Positions 8,311 through 17,195 are shown, counted from the stretch's first letter. The stretch: 64,000 bases of DNA from Alistipes sp. (GCA_017465575.1 JAFTVX010000004.1:1-64000), one strand, 5' to 3'. A program made the numbers and translations. The notes: generated from the sequence alone by a model not told the origin.

Positions 8311-9561
8311 TCATTCTCCTCTAATTGCTTTTGATAAATTCGGATCATCAACTAAATCTGCGATTCTTTCCATCTCTCTAGCAACAGAGTCATTAAGAAC
8401 ATGAGCATAATGGAGTGTCATTCGAGTATTTGTATGCCCAAGCATTTTTGAAACAGTCTCCAACTTGATATTGTTTGCCAGAGTTATGGTTGTGGCAAAA
8501 GTATAGCGGGCTGTATGCATTGTTAGATGCTTTTTGATGCCGCAAAAATCGGCTATCTCCTTTAAATATGAGTTCATCTTCTGATTTGCATACACAGGAA
8601 ACAGAGTACCTTTAATTTTGCACAATGGGTGCCCCTTATATTTTTTTATTAGCTGTTGAGGGTAATCAAGCAGAGGGACAAAAAATTCTATCTCTGTTTT
8701 TTGTCTTTGCTTGTGTATCCACATTCTACCTTGAGCGTCTTCAGTTATGTGCTCAGGCTTCAAATTATATACATCAATAAAGGCTAGACCTGTGTAGCAA
8801 CAAAATACAAAAATGTCTCTTACTATATCGAGGCGTTCAATACCAAACTCCTTTGAGCGTATAGTATTAACCTCTTCAATTGTCAAAAAATCCTTGACCA
8901 CCTTTTTTTCTGAGAATTTTATACCAGCAAATGGGTCTACTGTTATCCAGCCATTAGCGATAGCTAAGTTGGTAACTTTTTTCAGACACTTCATATAGCG
9001 GATCATCGTATTTTGAGCCACCTTTTTCTTTATCTTAAGGAAGGTTTCGAAATTACGAATCATCTCTCCATTTAAGTGCTTCAGAGGTATATCGTTTACC
9101 TTGCTCTTTTCAGCTAGCATCTCTCTTAAATATTTTAGACATAAACGATATCGACCTAATGTGGTCTCATTGTATTCTGTTCCCACTAAGAGGGCTATAC
9201 GAGAGTTGTGTTCTTCAAAAACTTCGAACAATAATTTGCACTCTTTGTGCTTACCGAGAAGCGCCTCCTTAATGTATACGGGACTAGCATAGCCGTCATT
9301 TTCAATAGTCGTCGAAAAGATCTCCATTGTTTTTGCGCGAAGACTTTCGAGATGCTTGTTAATTTCAATATGAACAACACTCTTGCCAGTAGCTCTTTCT
9401 TTACTCTGATCCCATAAAGAAGGCAGAATCTTTCTCTGTGTGTTAAGTTCTGCGTGTTGACCGTTGCATGTTATACGCATAAGAATAGGCGTTTCGCCTG
9501 ATTTGCCAAGTCTGGTTTTGCGTATAAAAAACCAAACACTAATCGCTGTACACTGCTTCAT
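8311..9561 (-). CDS. Tyrosine recombinase / integrase
   Basis: 416 residues. Layout is Arm-binding N-terminus (1-60), SAM-like core-binding domain (about 105-210) and catalytic domain (225-400). Catalytic residues visible: H349-x-x-R352 (MHTARYTF), H376 (LGHTNTR) and nucleophile Y385 (LHYAHV). The usual first Arg is replaced by Ala in YTGLAFIDV (A260), as in other CTn-type integrases of Bacteroidota where the first Arg is not conserved. It is transcribed away from the tRNA-Phe-like gene 237 bases upstream, the standard position for an element that integrates into a tRNA 3' end. It probably mobilises the 1-9.8 kb element. Confidence 0.93.
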   Translation of the reverse strand: MKQCTAISVWFFIRKTRLGKSGETPILMRITCNGQHAELNTQRKILPSLWDQSKERATGKSVVHIEINKHLESLRAKTMEIFSTTIENDGYASPVYIKEALLGKHKECKLLFEVFEEHNSRIALLVGTEYNETTLGRYRLCLKYLREMLAEKSKVNDIPLKHLNGEMIRNFETFLKIKKKVAQNTMIRYMKCLKKVTNLAIANGWITVDPFAGIKFSEKKVVKDFLTIEEVNTIRSKEFGIERLDIVRDIFVFCCYTGLAFIDVYNLKPEHITEDAQGRMWIHKQRQKTEIEFFVPLLDYPQQLIKKYKGHPLCKIKGTLFPVYANQKMNSYLKEIADFCGIKKHLTMHTARYTFATTITLANNIKLETVSKMLGHTNTRMTLHYAHVLNDSVAREMERIADLVDDPNLSKAIRGE

Positions 9562-9740
9562 AGCTTTACTCTTTTAAATGTTGGACAATTCGAAGTCATT
9601 TAAAGAGTAGTGTAAAACTCAGAAAAGTAGTGAGATATGCGGAAAAAAGTGTACATTTTTTAAGGACCCTAAAATGTACACTCTATTGCACATCCTAGTT
9701 GCTTTATTTCTCATCATTTTTCCATAGTGACGAGAAAGAA

Positions 9741-9773
9741 AAAACCCTGATTTCTATTGAAAATCAGGGTTTT
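9741..9773 (-). terminator. Terminator downstream of tRNA-Phe-like gene
   Basis: CCCTGATTT pairs with AAATCAGGG around a short loop, flanked by A and T runs on both sides, so it can work in either direction. It lies 25 bases past the tRNA 3' end. Confidence 0.8.
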
Positions 9774-9797
9774 GCTTAATTTTTCGTTTTCTTCAAG

Positions 9798-9870
9798 TGG
9801 TGCCACCGGGATTCGAACCAGGGACACAAGGATTTTCTGTCCTTTGCTCTACCAACTGAGCTATGGCACC
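9798..9870 (-). tRNA. tRNA-Phe (GAA), with atypical bases; probable integration target
   Basis: 73 bases, CCA not encoded. Acceptor stem GGTGCCA/TGGCACC, D-stem GCTC/GAGC and anticodon stem AAGGA/TCCTT all pair. The loop CAGAAAA gives anticodon GAA. Two oddities: base 33 is A (plus-strand 9838) instead of the near-universal U, and the T-stem CCTGG/CCCGG has a T-C mismatch. The integrase lies on the 3' side, so the 3' half may come from an attachment site. It may be a weakened or pseudo-tRNA; the reverse is possible if the organism tolerates A33. Confidence 0.8.
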
Positions 9871-10027
9871 ATCGTTATGTCTGCCTAACCTTGGTTAAGC
9901 GAGTGCAAAGATAAGCACATTTTTTATTTCTGCAAACTTTTTTGCGAAAATATTTTCAGTATTTTGTGTCGTGTATCGCTAAGTTATTGTTTGTCAGTTA
10001 TTAACGCTATAAATAATTTTACTTCTT

Positions 10028-10327
10028 TTATTCCTCGTACTCCTCATAGCTCTCATACTCTTCGTACCCCTCGTACTCCTCTACGGGTATATCTGTCGAG
10101 AGTGGGCGAGGTGATGGATTGCCGATAGTCGGCTTCTTGCGCTTGATGGTGATAGTCTTCTTGGGCGGAAACTTATGGATACCGTTGCCAGGAGTGAGGG
10201 GTAGCTGCTCATCTGGTATTTCAGTAGCATCGTATGCGCAGCCAACAGACATAGCCACGATAGCGCACAGGCTAAGCACTCTCGATATTGACTTTATATT
10301 CCAACTATTCATACTCTTCAAATTCAT
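10028..10327 (-). CDS. Small lipoprotein with KKTITIKRK motif (paralogue B)
   Basis: 99 residues from ATG 10327; an alternative ATG at 10312 would avoid most of the 23-base overlap with the upstream gene. A signal peptide ends in a lipobox (MSVGC). The middle carries KKTITIKRKKPTIGNPSPRP, shared almost unchanged with the neighbouring gene. The C-terminus is a striking Glu/Tyr tail made of EEYE-type repeats. Function unknown. The two genes are clearly tandem duplicates and form a unit upstream (in sequence) of the TPR/HTH regulator's 3' end. Confidence 0.75.
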   Translation of the reverse strand: MNLKSMNSWNIKSISRVLSLCAIVAMSVGCAYDATEIPDEQLPLTPGNGIHKFPPKKTITIKRKKPTIGNPSPRPLSTDIPVEEYEGYEEYESYEEYEE

Positions 10328-10568
10328 CGTACTCCTCTATTTCAGCTACATAGTCCGCAGAGAGCGGTCTGGGTGAGGGGTTATTAATTGTAGGCGTCTT
10401 ACGCTTAATGGTAATTGTCTTCTTAGGTGTGCTGATAATGCCATAGTTGGGTCTGTTGGAATCCATCGGTCCTGACACCATCGGCTCCATATCCTCGCAT
10501 CCCATCACCGCAAGGGCGATAAGGCATAGGGCAACCACCTTGATTATATCGTTTATCTTAAAGGTCAT
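10305..10568 (-). CDS. Small lipoprotein with KKTITIKRK motif (paralogue A)
   Basis: 87 residues with signal peptide and lipobox (AVMGC). Contains KKTITIKRKTPTINNPSPRP and an acidic tail (EIEEYDEFEEYE), as in the downstream paralogue. Predicted to be anchored in the outer or inner membrane. The basic motif followed by an acidic tail could self-associate or bind a charged partner; this is inference. A TATCTTTG -7-like element is at 10580-10573, unusually close to the start codon. Function unknown. Confidence 0.75.
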   Translation of the reverse strand: MTFKINDIIKVVALCLIALAVMGCEDMEPMVSGPMDSNRPNYGIISTPKKTITIKRKTPTINNPSPRPLSADYVAEIEEYDEFEEYE

Positions 10569-10608
10569 AGCACAAAGATAGTATAAAGTTTCGAATTCTA
10601 CAAGCGCT

Positions 10609-12264
10609 CTACTTGTCGCTTAGCGCATTTAGCAATGCCTCGCTATGCTCCACGCCCGAACTCTTAATCTTCTGTTTGAGGTTGTAGCGGTAGCGTGATA
10701 TCGACACGGGGTCGCTATCGAGGAAGATACTGATGGCACGGTTTGAGAAGCCCGCAAAGGTGTATAGCGCAATGCGTAGGTCGCGCTCCGTAAGGCGTGG
10801 CACCTCGCGCAACTGTTCCATAACATTGTCGCGATAGCGGTTTACGGCCACCTCCAACTCCTTGAGGCGCTTGTTGTCGCTCTTGATAGCATCAATCGTC
10901 TCGTTGAGCTTGTCAAAGACCAGATTCTTCTGGCGCGACGAGCCACTATGGTCGTAGTAGATGTCGCATAGGTGGTTAAGCTCCGAGAAGCGGTCGAGAT
11001 ACAATGCACTCACCGATGCGGTCATCTCCTCGGGGAGGTTGCGGTTGGCAAGTTGTAGCTCCTCGATGGTGGCAATATACTGCGCAATATCGTCGTTCTT
11101 CTTGCGCATACGATAGCGAATATAGAGCGCAATGGCGATAAGCGCAATGACTATTCCTGTGTAAATTAGCGTATTACGCTGACGGAAAAGGGCTCTTTCA
11201 CGCTTCTCGCTGTTGAGTGTCTTTTGCAACGACTCCACCTCGACATTCAGCACTGGTTGCTCCAAGACTTCGAGTATTAACGCATCCTGCTCGTTCTTGT
11301 TTTGCTCGTGCCACATAAGTGCTGTAGCCGTGTCACCAAGCGTGCGATGCACCACATAGAGGGTGTAGTTTACCGCCTCCTCATCGTAGTCCTCTGCCTC
11401 GGTTGCTTTGACGATATTCCTCTCGGCACTCGCCTTGTCGCCATGCGCTGCATCGCAAGTTGCTCGAAGGCAGTAGTAGTGGCAAAAGTCGAAGAGTAGG
11501 GCATCGTGTGCCTCCACTCTGTCGAGCACCTCAGCGCACTTTGCGTAGTCGTCTTGCTGCGAGTAAACCTCAGCCAAGCCCATCAACGCCTCGCAGAGCA
11601 GGTAGCGATTGTCGCTCTCGATGGCGTACTCCGTAACCTCGTTGTAGAGCGCAATTGCCTCTTCGTAGTGGCGCATCAACAGCTCCGTTGTGCCCATCTC
11701 CATTCGCGCGTATATATGGTGCTCCGTAAGTCCCACCTCGCTGAAACAGTCAGCTGCCATGGCATACTCATCATAGGCGTTGCGATAGAGACAACCCTCG
11801 CCATAGAGGTCGCCACGGGTGCGGTGTATAAGACCCAGCAAACGCTTGTTGTCGTACTTTGTGAAGGACTCCTCTGCCTCCAACAACGCCAACATCGCCT
11901 CGGGCATCTTGCCCATCGCCTGCATAACGAGCGCGTGTTGATACATCGCCCTCGCTCGCTCGTCGTGGCTGTCGCTGAAACGATAATACTCCATCATCGG
12001 CGCTGTCAGCGTGTCGCTCTCGACGATTATGCGGTTGTAGTAGTAGGCTTCGCTTAGCACCAAGGCGTAGTGCGCTCGGTCCCTATCGCCACGCACCTCG
12101 CTTGGCTCGATGCTCTCCATTATCGCCAAAGCCTCCGCCGGCTCGCTCTCTATAATGGCCTCGGCACGCTCGATGTTCCGACGAATGTCGGCACTTGTCG
12201 AGCACCCTGCAACCACGATTGCAACCACAGCTAAGAGGGTGTATTTCGTAAGTCGTTTCATCAT
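10609..12264 (-). CDS. TPR membrane lipoprotein with C-terminal helix-turn-helix (regulator)
   Basis: 551 residues. Signal peptide with lipobox (IVVAGC, C21), tetratricopeptide-type helical repeats over about 30-330, one membrane segment at 367-387 (IYTGIVIALIAIALYI), a coiled linker, and a C-terminal region (about 490-540) LTERDLRIALYTFAGFSNRA..ISRYRYNLKQKIK resembling LuxR-like helix-turn-helix domains. This architecture is a recognised Bacteroidota sensor/regulator type in which periplasmic TPRs are joined to a cytoplasmic DNA-binding end. It lies next to the paired small lipoproteins and may control them (inference). It has its own promoter at 12295-12326. Confidence 0.8.
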   Translation of the reverse strand: MMKRLTKYTLLAVVAIVVAGCSTSADIRRNIERAEAIIESEPAEALAIMESIEPSEVRGDRDRAHYALVLSEAYYYNRIIVESDTLTAPMMEYYRFSDSHDERARAMYQHALVMQAMGKMPEAMLALLEAEESFTKYDNKRLLGLIHRTRGDLYGEGCLYRNAYDEYAMAADCFSEVGLTEHHIYARMEMGTTELLMRHYEEAIALYNEVTEYAIESDNRYLLCEALMGLAEVYSQQDDYAKCAEVLDRVEAHDALLFDFCHYYCLRATCDAAHGDKASAERNIVKATEAEDYDEEAVNYTLYVVHRTLGDTATALMWHEQNKNEQDALILEVLEQPVLNVEVESLQKTLNSEKRERALFRQRNTLIYTGIVIALIAIALYIRYRMRKKNDDIAQYIATIEELQLANRNLPEEMTASVSALYLDRFSELNHLCDIYYDHSGSSRQKNLVFDKLNETIDAIKSDNKRLKELEVAVNRYRDNVMEQLREVPRLTERDLRIALYTFAGFSNRAISIFLDSDPVSISRYRYNLKQKIKSSGVEHSEALLNALSDK

Positions 12265-12294
12265 AAACGCTTCTTTTTTAGGTTTTGCTTAGTG

Positions 12295-12326
12295 CAAAGG
12301 TACTCACAATAGTTACGCTATGCAAA
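12295..12326 (-). promoter_or_regulatory. Promoter of the TPR/HTH regulator
   Basis: On the minus strand, TTTG (12326-12323), 20 bases, then TACCTTTG (12302-12295), a full match to the Bacteroidota consensus about 30 bases upstream of the start codon. Confidence 0.75.
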
Positions 12327-12481
12327 TTTTTGGCTGTCAAATTTTTCCAGATTGCCCTTTGGAAATAACTCTATATCAATGCTTTGCATTTTTCCGATTT
12401 TCGATTTTTTCCACCCCTCGTTTTTCTATCTCTATTTGCTCGGAAAAGGGTACTTTTTTTAGGGTATGGGGATGAGTAGGA

Positions 12482-12613
12482 GTGGGCAGAGAGATTTTCA
12501 GAGAGAGGACAGGGAGTTTTTCAGAGAGAGGACAGGGAGATTTTCAGAGAGATTTTAGCGAGGGCTGTTTTTTCTCTCTGCCCTCTCTCTGTTTTTCTCT
12601 CTGACCACTCTCT
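12482..12613. repeat. Purine-rich then pyrimidine-rich low-complexity repeat
   Basis: Repeated CAGAGAG/GACAGGGAG units are followed by CTCTCTG units; the two halves are roughly complementary and could form a long hairpin. The same style of sequence occurs at 52.2-52.6 kb. No coding frame is supported here. Confidence 0.75.
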
Positions 12614-12766
12614 GTCATTCTGAACGCAGTGAAGAATCTCTCGGTTTGCACTACCATTGACCGCCCTCTAAGCCTTGAGATCCTTCGCTACGCTCAGGAT
12701 GACACGCTGGCTACTAATTGTTAACAGCTACCTTTGTTGGCACGGGTATCTAAATAGTTACCCGCA
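12614..12766. repeat. 153-bp direct repeat, copy A
   Basis: Matches 13181-13333 over its full 153-base length, roughly 88% identical by eye with no gaps. Its first 89 bases fold back on themselves: GTCATTCTGA at one end and TCAGGATGAC at the other, with most of 27 positions paired. It is like dispersed palindromic units of Bacteroidota genomes. Confidence 0.85.
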
Positions 12767-13040
12767 CGGGTGTTAAAAATTGCACCTAAATAGGTCGCCC
12801 AAAGATGATGCGGGTACTAAAAATGACACCTGTGCGGGTGTTAAAAATAGTACCTAAATAGGTTAACCCTATGATGATGTGGGTACTAAAAATGATACCC
12901 GTGTGGGTGTTAAAAATGACACCTTGGAGGTCGGCTGTATAATGGCGCAGGTGCTAAAAATAACACCTGCAAGGTGTTAAAAATAGTACCTAAATAGGTT
13001 ATCAAAGATGATGTGGGTGTTATTTTAATACCCGTGAGAG
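12744..13040. repeat. Array of short palindromes (GGTRYTAAAAATRRYACC type)
   Basis: About eight copies of an 18-base near-palindrome such as GGTGTTAAAAATAGTACC, separated by shorter palindromes such as ACCTAAATAGGT. Larger imperfect units of about 66-70 bases are visible. It is flanked by the two 153-bp direct repeats. Spacing is irregular and no long exact repeat exists, so this is not a CRISPR array. Confidence 0.75.
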
Positions 13041-13106
13041 GTTGGTGGAAAGGTTACTAAACGCTTTTGTCATCTCTCTGTCTTCTCTCTGTCTTCTCTC
13101 TTTAAT

Positions 13107-13137
13107 GAGTTAAGATGTGTTACTATGGGTTAAAATG
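13107..13137. repeat. 10-bp phased repeat, locus 1
   Basis: Three consecutive 10-base units of the form G(A/T/G)GTTAnnAT, the last beginning GGG. Also found at 23.66 and 44.03-44.15 kb. Confidence 0.6.
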
Positions 13138-13180
13138 CTTTTTTGCGGAATCTTTCTAAATACTAATAATTCTATTGTTG

Positions 13181-13333
13181 GTCATTCTGGACGAAGTGAA
13201 GAATCTCCCAGTCTGCACGACCCTCGACCGCCCACGAAACCTCGAGATCTTTCGCTACGCTCAGGATGACACGATGGCTACTAATTGCTAACAGTTACCT
13301 TTGTTGGTGCGGGTATCTAAATAGTTACCCGCA
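13181..13333. repeat. 153-bp direct repeat, copy B
   Basis: Second copy of the repeat at 12614-12766, including the same fold-back and the terminal GGTATCTAAATAGTTACC palindrome. It ends 5 bases before the stop codon of the HNH gene. Confidence 0.85.
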
Positions 13334-13337
13334 TTGA

Positions 13338-13898
13338 TTATTTATGTAGAGTAAGTTTATCTGGAGAAGGGTAGTTCGTCGGAACTCTTGATATATCAAA
13401 GGGTAAGTCCTTTAGTTTCGAATCGCTTAAGCTACACTCCATCAGATTATTTTCAATGCAATATGAAATTATGATTTTTAGATAGCGACGAAGTATTAAT
13501 ATTGGAGGGAACTCACCTCGTTGCTCAAACCAGGTAATTAGGTCTTTAGCACCCTTTGAACTATTACAATGCTTACACACGCGTATATAATTGTCTGACG
13601 ACTCCATTCCATTTTTGACTCTTGGCAGAATGTGGTCAATCGAAATATCGCTGCTGTTACCGCAGTATGCACATCTGTCGCTATTGATGAGTTTAATCTT
13701 CTCATCATCCATTATTGTCCCGATATGCATACTTCCGTTCATTAGCCCTTTATGTAATCTTGCGCGTACCATAAAACTTACTTTTGTGTACTTTTTCTCT
13801 TGGTTAGAGATTGCATAATGTGCCATAGCAAGATTAGCATACGACCAGTAGAGTAGCTCTTTGACGGTAGTAAACCTTTTGTCTGATGTGTCGTTCAT
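13338..13898 (-). CDS. HNH endonuclease
   Basis: 186 residues. The HNH/zinc core is clear: C76-x2-C79, D88-H89 in SIDHILPR, N103, C108-x2-C111 followed by NSSKG. This is the McrA-like HNH arrangement with structural zinc on four cysteines and a metal-dependent ββα-Me active site. The N-terminus is a helical domain; the C-terminus is unassigned. Composition is AT-rich relative to the flanking korB gene, and the 3' end abuts a 153-bp repeat, both signs of acquisition. It could be a mobile homing-type nuclease or a defence nuclease; partner genes are not visible. Confidence 0.88.
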   Translation of the reverse strand: MNDTSDKRFTTVKELLYWSYANLAMAHYAISNQEKKYTKVSFMVRARLHKGLMNGSMHIGTIMDDEKIKLINSDRCAYCGNSSDISIDHILPRVKNGMESSDNYIRVCKHCNSSKGAKDLITWFEQRGEFPPILILRRYLKIIISYCIENNLMECSLSDSKLKDLPFDISRVPTNYPSPDKLTLHK

Positions 13899-13918
13899 TG
13901 TCGTATTTATACTATGAA

Positions 13919-13950
13919 AGAAGAGCCAATCACTTAGGTTGGCTCTTCTT
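13919..13950 (-). terminator. Terminator of korB
   Basis: AGAAGAGCCAA pairs with TTGGCTCTTCT over 11 bp around a 9-base loop, just downstream of korB and within the HNH gene's upstream region. Confidence 0.8.
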
Positions 13951-13971
13951 ATCGTATTGATATAGAATTGA

Positions 13972-15003
13972 TTACTTAATCTCCCAAGTCTGGCCTGAAC
14001 GAAGAAGGTCGTCTACGCACTTAATCTTTGCAGCGGCCTTAACCTGCTCAACCTGTTCGGCAACCTTGACATCGTAGACATTCTCGTCGTCAACATCGCG
14101 GATAACGCCGACTGCTACGGGGTACTCGGGGTACTTCATAGCGGCAAGCATCGAGTGGAGGGTAGTGTCGGCACACTTTGCGTCGTGTACCAAAACATCG
14201 TCGATAGTGTAGCCGTCCTCACCAATAGTTACGGGCTTGAGGCGCATATTCTCGAATACAAGACCCTTGTTCTTATCCTTGCCGTAGAGCATCTTCTCGC
14301 CGTGCTTGAGCAAGATAGTGTTCTCCTCGCGAGTAGCCTTGTCGCCAGCGAACATTGCGTGGGTCTTATCGTTGAAAATCATACAGTTAACCAAAGCCTC
14401 GGTAACGGCCATACCCTTATGCTTAGCGGCTGCCAACAAGCAATCCTTAGTAAGCATTACCTCCTGGTCGATAGTACGAGCGAAGAAGGTACCCTTAGCG
14501 CCAATAACCAACTCACCAGGGGTGAAGGGCTTCTCAACAGTACCGAAGGGTGAGGTCTTGGTAATCTTACCCAACTTAGTGGTGGGAGAGTACTGACCCT
14601 TGGTCAAGCCGTAAATCTCGTTGTTGAACAAGATGACATTGAGGTCGATGTTACGACGAATAGCGTGGATAAAGTGGTTACCACCGATAGCCAACGAGTC
14701 GCCATCACCAGTACATACCCAAACCGAGAGGTCGGGGTTAGCGGTCTTGATACCTGTTGCGATGGCATTTGCACGACCGTGGATGGTGTGGAAGCCGTAG
14801 GTCTTCATATAGTAGATGAAGCGTGATGAGCAACCGATACCCGAAACGAAGGTGAACTTGTTGTGGGGCTTGCCGAGAGCGTCAGCCACCTCGGGCATAG
14901 CACGCTGTACGGCGTTAAGAATGGCGTGGTCGCCACAACCGGGACACCACTTTACCTGTTGATCGCTCTTGAAATCAGCGGGTGTATACTTAAAATCTGC
15001 CAT
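13972..15003 (-). CDS. korB: 2-oxoacid:ferredoxin oxidoreductase beta subunit
   Basis: 343 residues. Binds thiamine diphosphate and performs oxidative decarboxylation of a 2-oxoacid (probably 2-oxoglutarate) with ferredoxin as acceptor. Seen: WCPGCGDH with paired cysteines near residue 20, and the TPP motif starting GDGDSLAIGGNHFIHA and ending ILFNN about 30 residues later. It follows the alpha subunit by 30 bases. The cytoplasmic enzyme connects TCA-type carbon flow with reduced ferredoxin in this anaerobe. Substrate preference is inferred from family similarity and could be another 2-oxoacid. Confidence 0.93.
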   Translation of the reverse strand: MADFKYTPADFKSDQQVKWCPGCGDHAILNAVQRAMPEVADALGKPHNKFTFVSGIGCSSRFIYYMKTYGFHTIHGRANAIATGIKTANPDLSVWVCTGDGDSLAIGGNHFIHAIRRNIDLNVILFNNEIYGLTKGQYSPTTKLGKITKTSPFGTVEKPFTPGELVIGAKGTFFARTIDQEVMLTKDCLLAAAKHKGMAVTEALVNCMIFNDKTHAMFAGDKATREENTILLKHGEKMLYGKDKNKGLVFENMRLKPVTIGEDGYTIDDVLVHDAKCADTTLHSMLAAMKYPEYPVAVGVIRDVDDENVYDVKVAEQVEQVKAAAKIKCVDDLLRSGQTWEIK

Positions 15004-15033
15004 AGTCTTCTAATATATTATAAGTGGTGTGAA

Positions 15034-16875
15034 TTATAACATTGAGTTAACCTTATCCTTAATCTCGATAACGGTGAAGGGCTGACCCTCAGTCTTGCCG
15101 TAAGACTCGATAACGACATCCTGGAACTGCTGACGGAGGTAGTTAGCAAACTGACCCTCGTTGAGCTCGCAAACAACGATACGCTTGTAGCGCTTCAAAG
15201 TCTCGGCAACGCCCTTCTGCATAGGATAGATGTAGTTGAAGTGGAGGTGTGCAACCGACTTACCCTCCTCCTGCAACTGCTTAACAGCGCTGTGGAGGTG
15301 GCCACGGGTACCGCCCCAACCAACAACCAATACATCTGCCTCCTGTGCACCAAATACCTCCAACTCGGGCAACTCCTCGGCAACAAGCTCAACCTTGCGC
15401 TTACGGGTAGTTACCATCTCCTGGTGGTTCTTGGGATCGTGCGAGATTGTACCACGCAAGTGGTCCTTCTCCAAACCACCGATGCGGTGCTGCAAGCCTG
15501 CCTTGCCAGGGAATGCCCAGCCACGAGCAAGCTTCTCGTTACGAGCGTAAGGCAAGAACTCCTCACCCTCACGAGGCTCTACGATAGGAGGAACGATAGC
15601 GGGGTAGTCAGCCATTGAAGGAATCTTCCAAGGCTCCGAACCGTTGGCGATGAAACCGTCAGAAAGCAACATTACGGGAGTCATATGCTCCATGGCAATC
15701 TTACCGGCCATAAATGCATAGTGGAAGCAGTCGCTGGGCGATGATGCGGCGATAACAACCATAGGACACTCACCATTTCGGCCATAGAGTGCCTGGTTAA
15801 GGTCGCTCTGCTCGGTCTTGGTAGGAAGACCAGTCGAGGGACCACCACGCTGAACATCAACAACAACCAACGGAAGCTCTGCCATAACTGCCAAGCCCAT
15901 AGCCTCACTCTTAAGTGAGATACCAGGACCCGAAGTGGTGGTAACTGCGAAGTTACCAGCATATGCTGCACCGATTGAAGTACAGATACCTGCAATCTCG
16001 TCCTCAGCCTGAACGGTCTTAACGCCCAAGTCACGACGCTTAGCCAACTCCTCGAGGATTACGGTAGCGGGAGTGATAGGGTATGAACCACAGAAGAGGG
16101 GAAGACCCGACTTCTCTGAAGCAGCGCAGAAGCCCCAAGCGGTAGCGGTGTTACCGTTGATAGAGCGGTAGATACCCTTCTCCAACTCTGCGGGAGCTAC
16201 GGTGTAGTTGTTAGCAAACTGGTGGGTGTTGGCTGCATAGTTGTAACCTGCCTCGATAACCTTCTTGTTAGCCTCGGCAACAGCGGGGTTCTTCTTTGCA
16301 AACTTTGAATCAAGGTAAGTCTTTGCGTAGTCGTCGGGACGGTTGTACATCCAGAATACGATACCCAAAGCAAACATATTCTTACACTTAACGATAGCCT
16401 TGTTGTCCATACCAGAGTCCTTCAACGCCTCCTTGGTCATAGTGGTAATGTCGGGAATTACGACATTGTAGTCCTGGAGGTTAAGCTCGGCGATGGGGTC
16501 AAGGGTCTTGAAACCAGCCTTCTTGATGTTGTCCTCGGTCATAGTGTCGCCATCGATGATGACTGTTGCCGAAGGCTTGAGCCACTTACGGTTGGCGATA
16601 AGTGCTGCGGGGTTCATCGCAACGAGAACATCGCAATAGTCACCGGGGTTGTCCACACGGCTAGCGCCGATGTGTACCTGGAAACCCGATACACCAGCTA
16701 CAGTACCCTGTGGGGCACGAATCTCTGCGGGGTAGTCGGGGAAGGTAGAGATACCATTTCCGAGCAGTGCCGATGTGTCCGAGAAGAGTGTACCGGTGAG
16801 CTGCATACCATCACCCGAGTCACCCGAGAAACGGATAACGACATCCTGCAACTGCAAAGCGTTTACATTGTCCAT
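15034..16875 (-). CDS. korA: 2-oxoacid:ferredoxin oxidoreductase alpha subunit (gamma-alpha fusion)
   Basis: 613 residues. N-terminal gamma-type domain (about 10-190; VIRFSGDSGDGMQLTG) is fused to the pyrimidine-binding alpha domain (about 215-600; SYPITPATVILEELA, QAEDEIAGICTSIGAAYAG, TTSGPGISLKSEAMGLA). The fused arrangement is usual for Bacteroidota and gives a two-gene complex with korB. A TTG-N20-TACATTTG promoter and a leader hairpin precede it. Complex produces succinyl-CoA and reduced ferredoxin, or runs in reverse during anaerobic growth. Confidence 0.94.
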   Translation of the reverse strand: MDNVNALQLQDVVIRFSGDSGDGMQLTGTLFSDTSALLGNGISTFPDYPAEIRAPQGTVAGVSGFQVHIGASRVDNPGDYCDVLVAMNPAALIANRKWLKPSATVIIDGDTMTEDNIKKAGFKTLDPIAELNLQDYNVVIPDITTMTKEALKDSGMDNKAIVKCKNMFALGIVFWMYNRPDDYAKTYLDSKFAKKNPAVAEANKKVIEAGYNYAANTHQFANNYTVAPAELEKGIYRSINGNTATAWGFCAASEKSGLPLFCGSYPITPATVILEELAKRRDLGVKTVQAEDEIAGICTSIGAAYAGNFAVTTTSGPGISLKSEAMGLAVMAELPLVVVDVQRGGPSTGLPTKTEQSDLNQALYGRNGECPMVVIAASSPSDCFHYAFMAGKIAMEHMTPVMLLSDGFIANGSEPWKIPSMADYPAIVPPIVEPREGEEFLPYARNEKLARGWAFPGKAGLQHRIGGLEKDHLRGTISHDPKNHQEMVTTRKRKVELVAEELPELEVFGAQEADVLVVGWGGTRGHLHSAVKQLQEEGKSVAHLHFNYIYPMQKGVAETLKRYKRIVVCELNEGQFANYLRQQFQDVVIESYGKTEGQPFTVIEIKDKVNSML

Positions 16876-16967
16876 TGTAGTGAAGTTTGTAGTTTTATGT
16901 TATTAGTTTGTTGTTTTCTTTCTACGATGTTTTGTGCCACGATTATACGGCACACCATAATTTCATA

Positions 16968-16998
16968 CAAATGTACGAAAAAAAGTACAACCGAGCAA
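16968..16998 (-). promoter_or_regulatory. Promoter of korA-korB
   Basis: Minus strand TTG (16998-16996), 20 bases, TACATTTG (16975-16968). A leader hairpin GTGCC/GGCAC lies between it and the start codon. Confidence 0.75.
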
Positions 16999-17117
16999 CT
17001 TTTTCTCCAACAAATTCCAATAAAAAATAGGGTAGTATCCCAATAGTCCAAAACTCCTACACTCTTAATGTCCTATCTCTAACAACTAACAACTAATAAC
17101 TAATAACTAATAACTAC

Positions 17118-17154
17118 AAAAATCGGAGACCGCCCCACAAGTGGAACGGTCTCC
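17118..17154 (-). terminator. Terminator of ppdK
   Basis: GGAGACCG pairs with CGGTCTCC, followed on the minus strand by GATTTTTG. Just upstream on plus is a tandem CTAATAA run (17083-17115) with no evident role. Confidence 0.85.
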
Positions 17155-17195
17155 TCCCATTGTTATGAAATAACTATTACTCGAATAGCCTTAAA

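Noticed and set aside
12744..13040. CRISPR array
   Set aside because: Repeats are 18-base palindromes with irregular spacing and no unique 30-40 base spacers; no cas genes.
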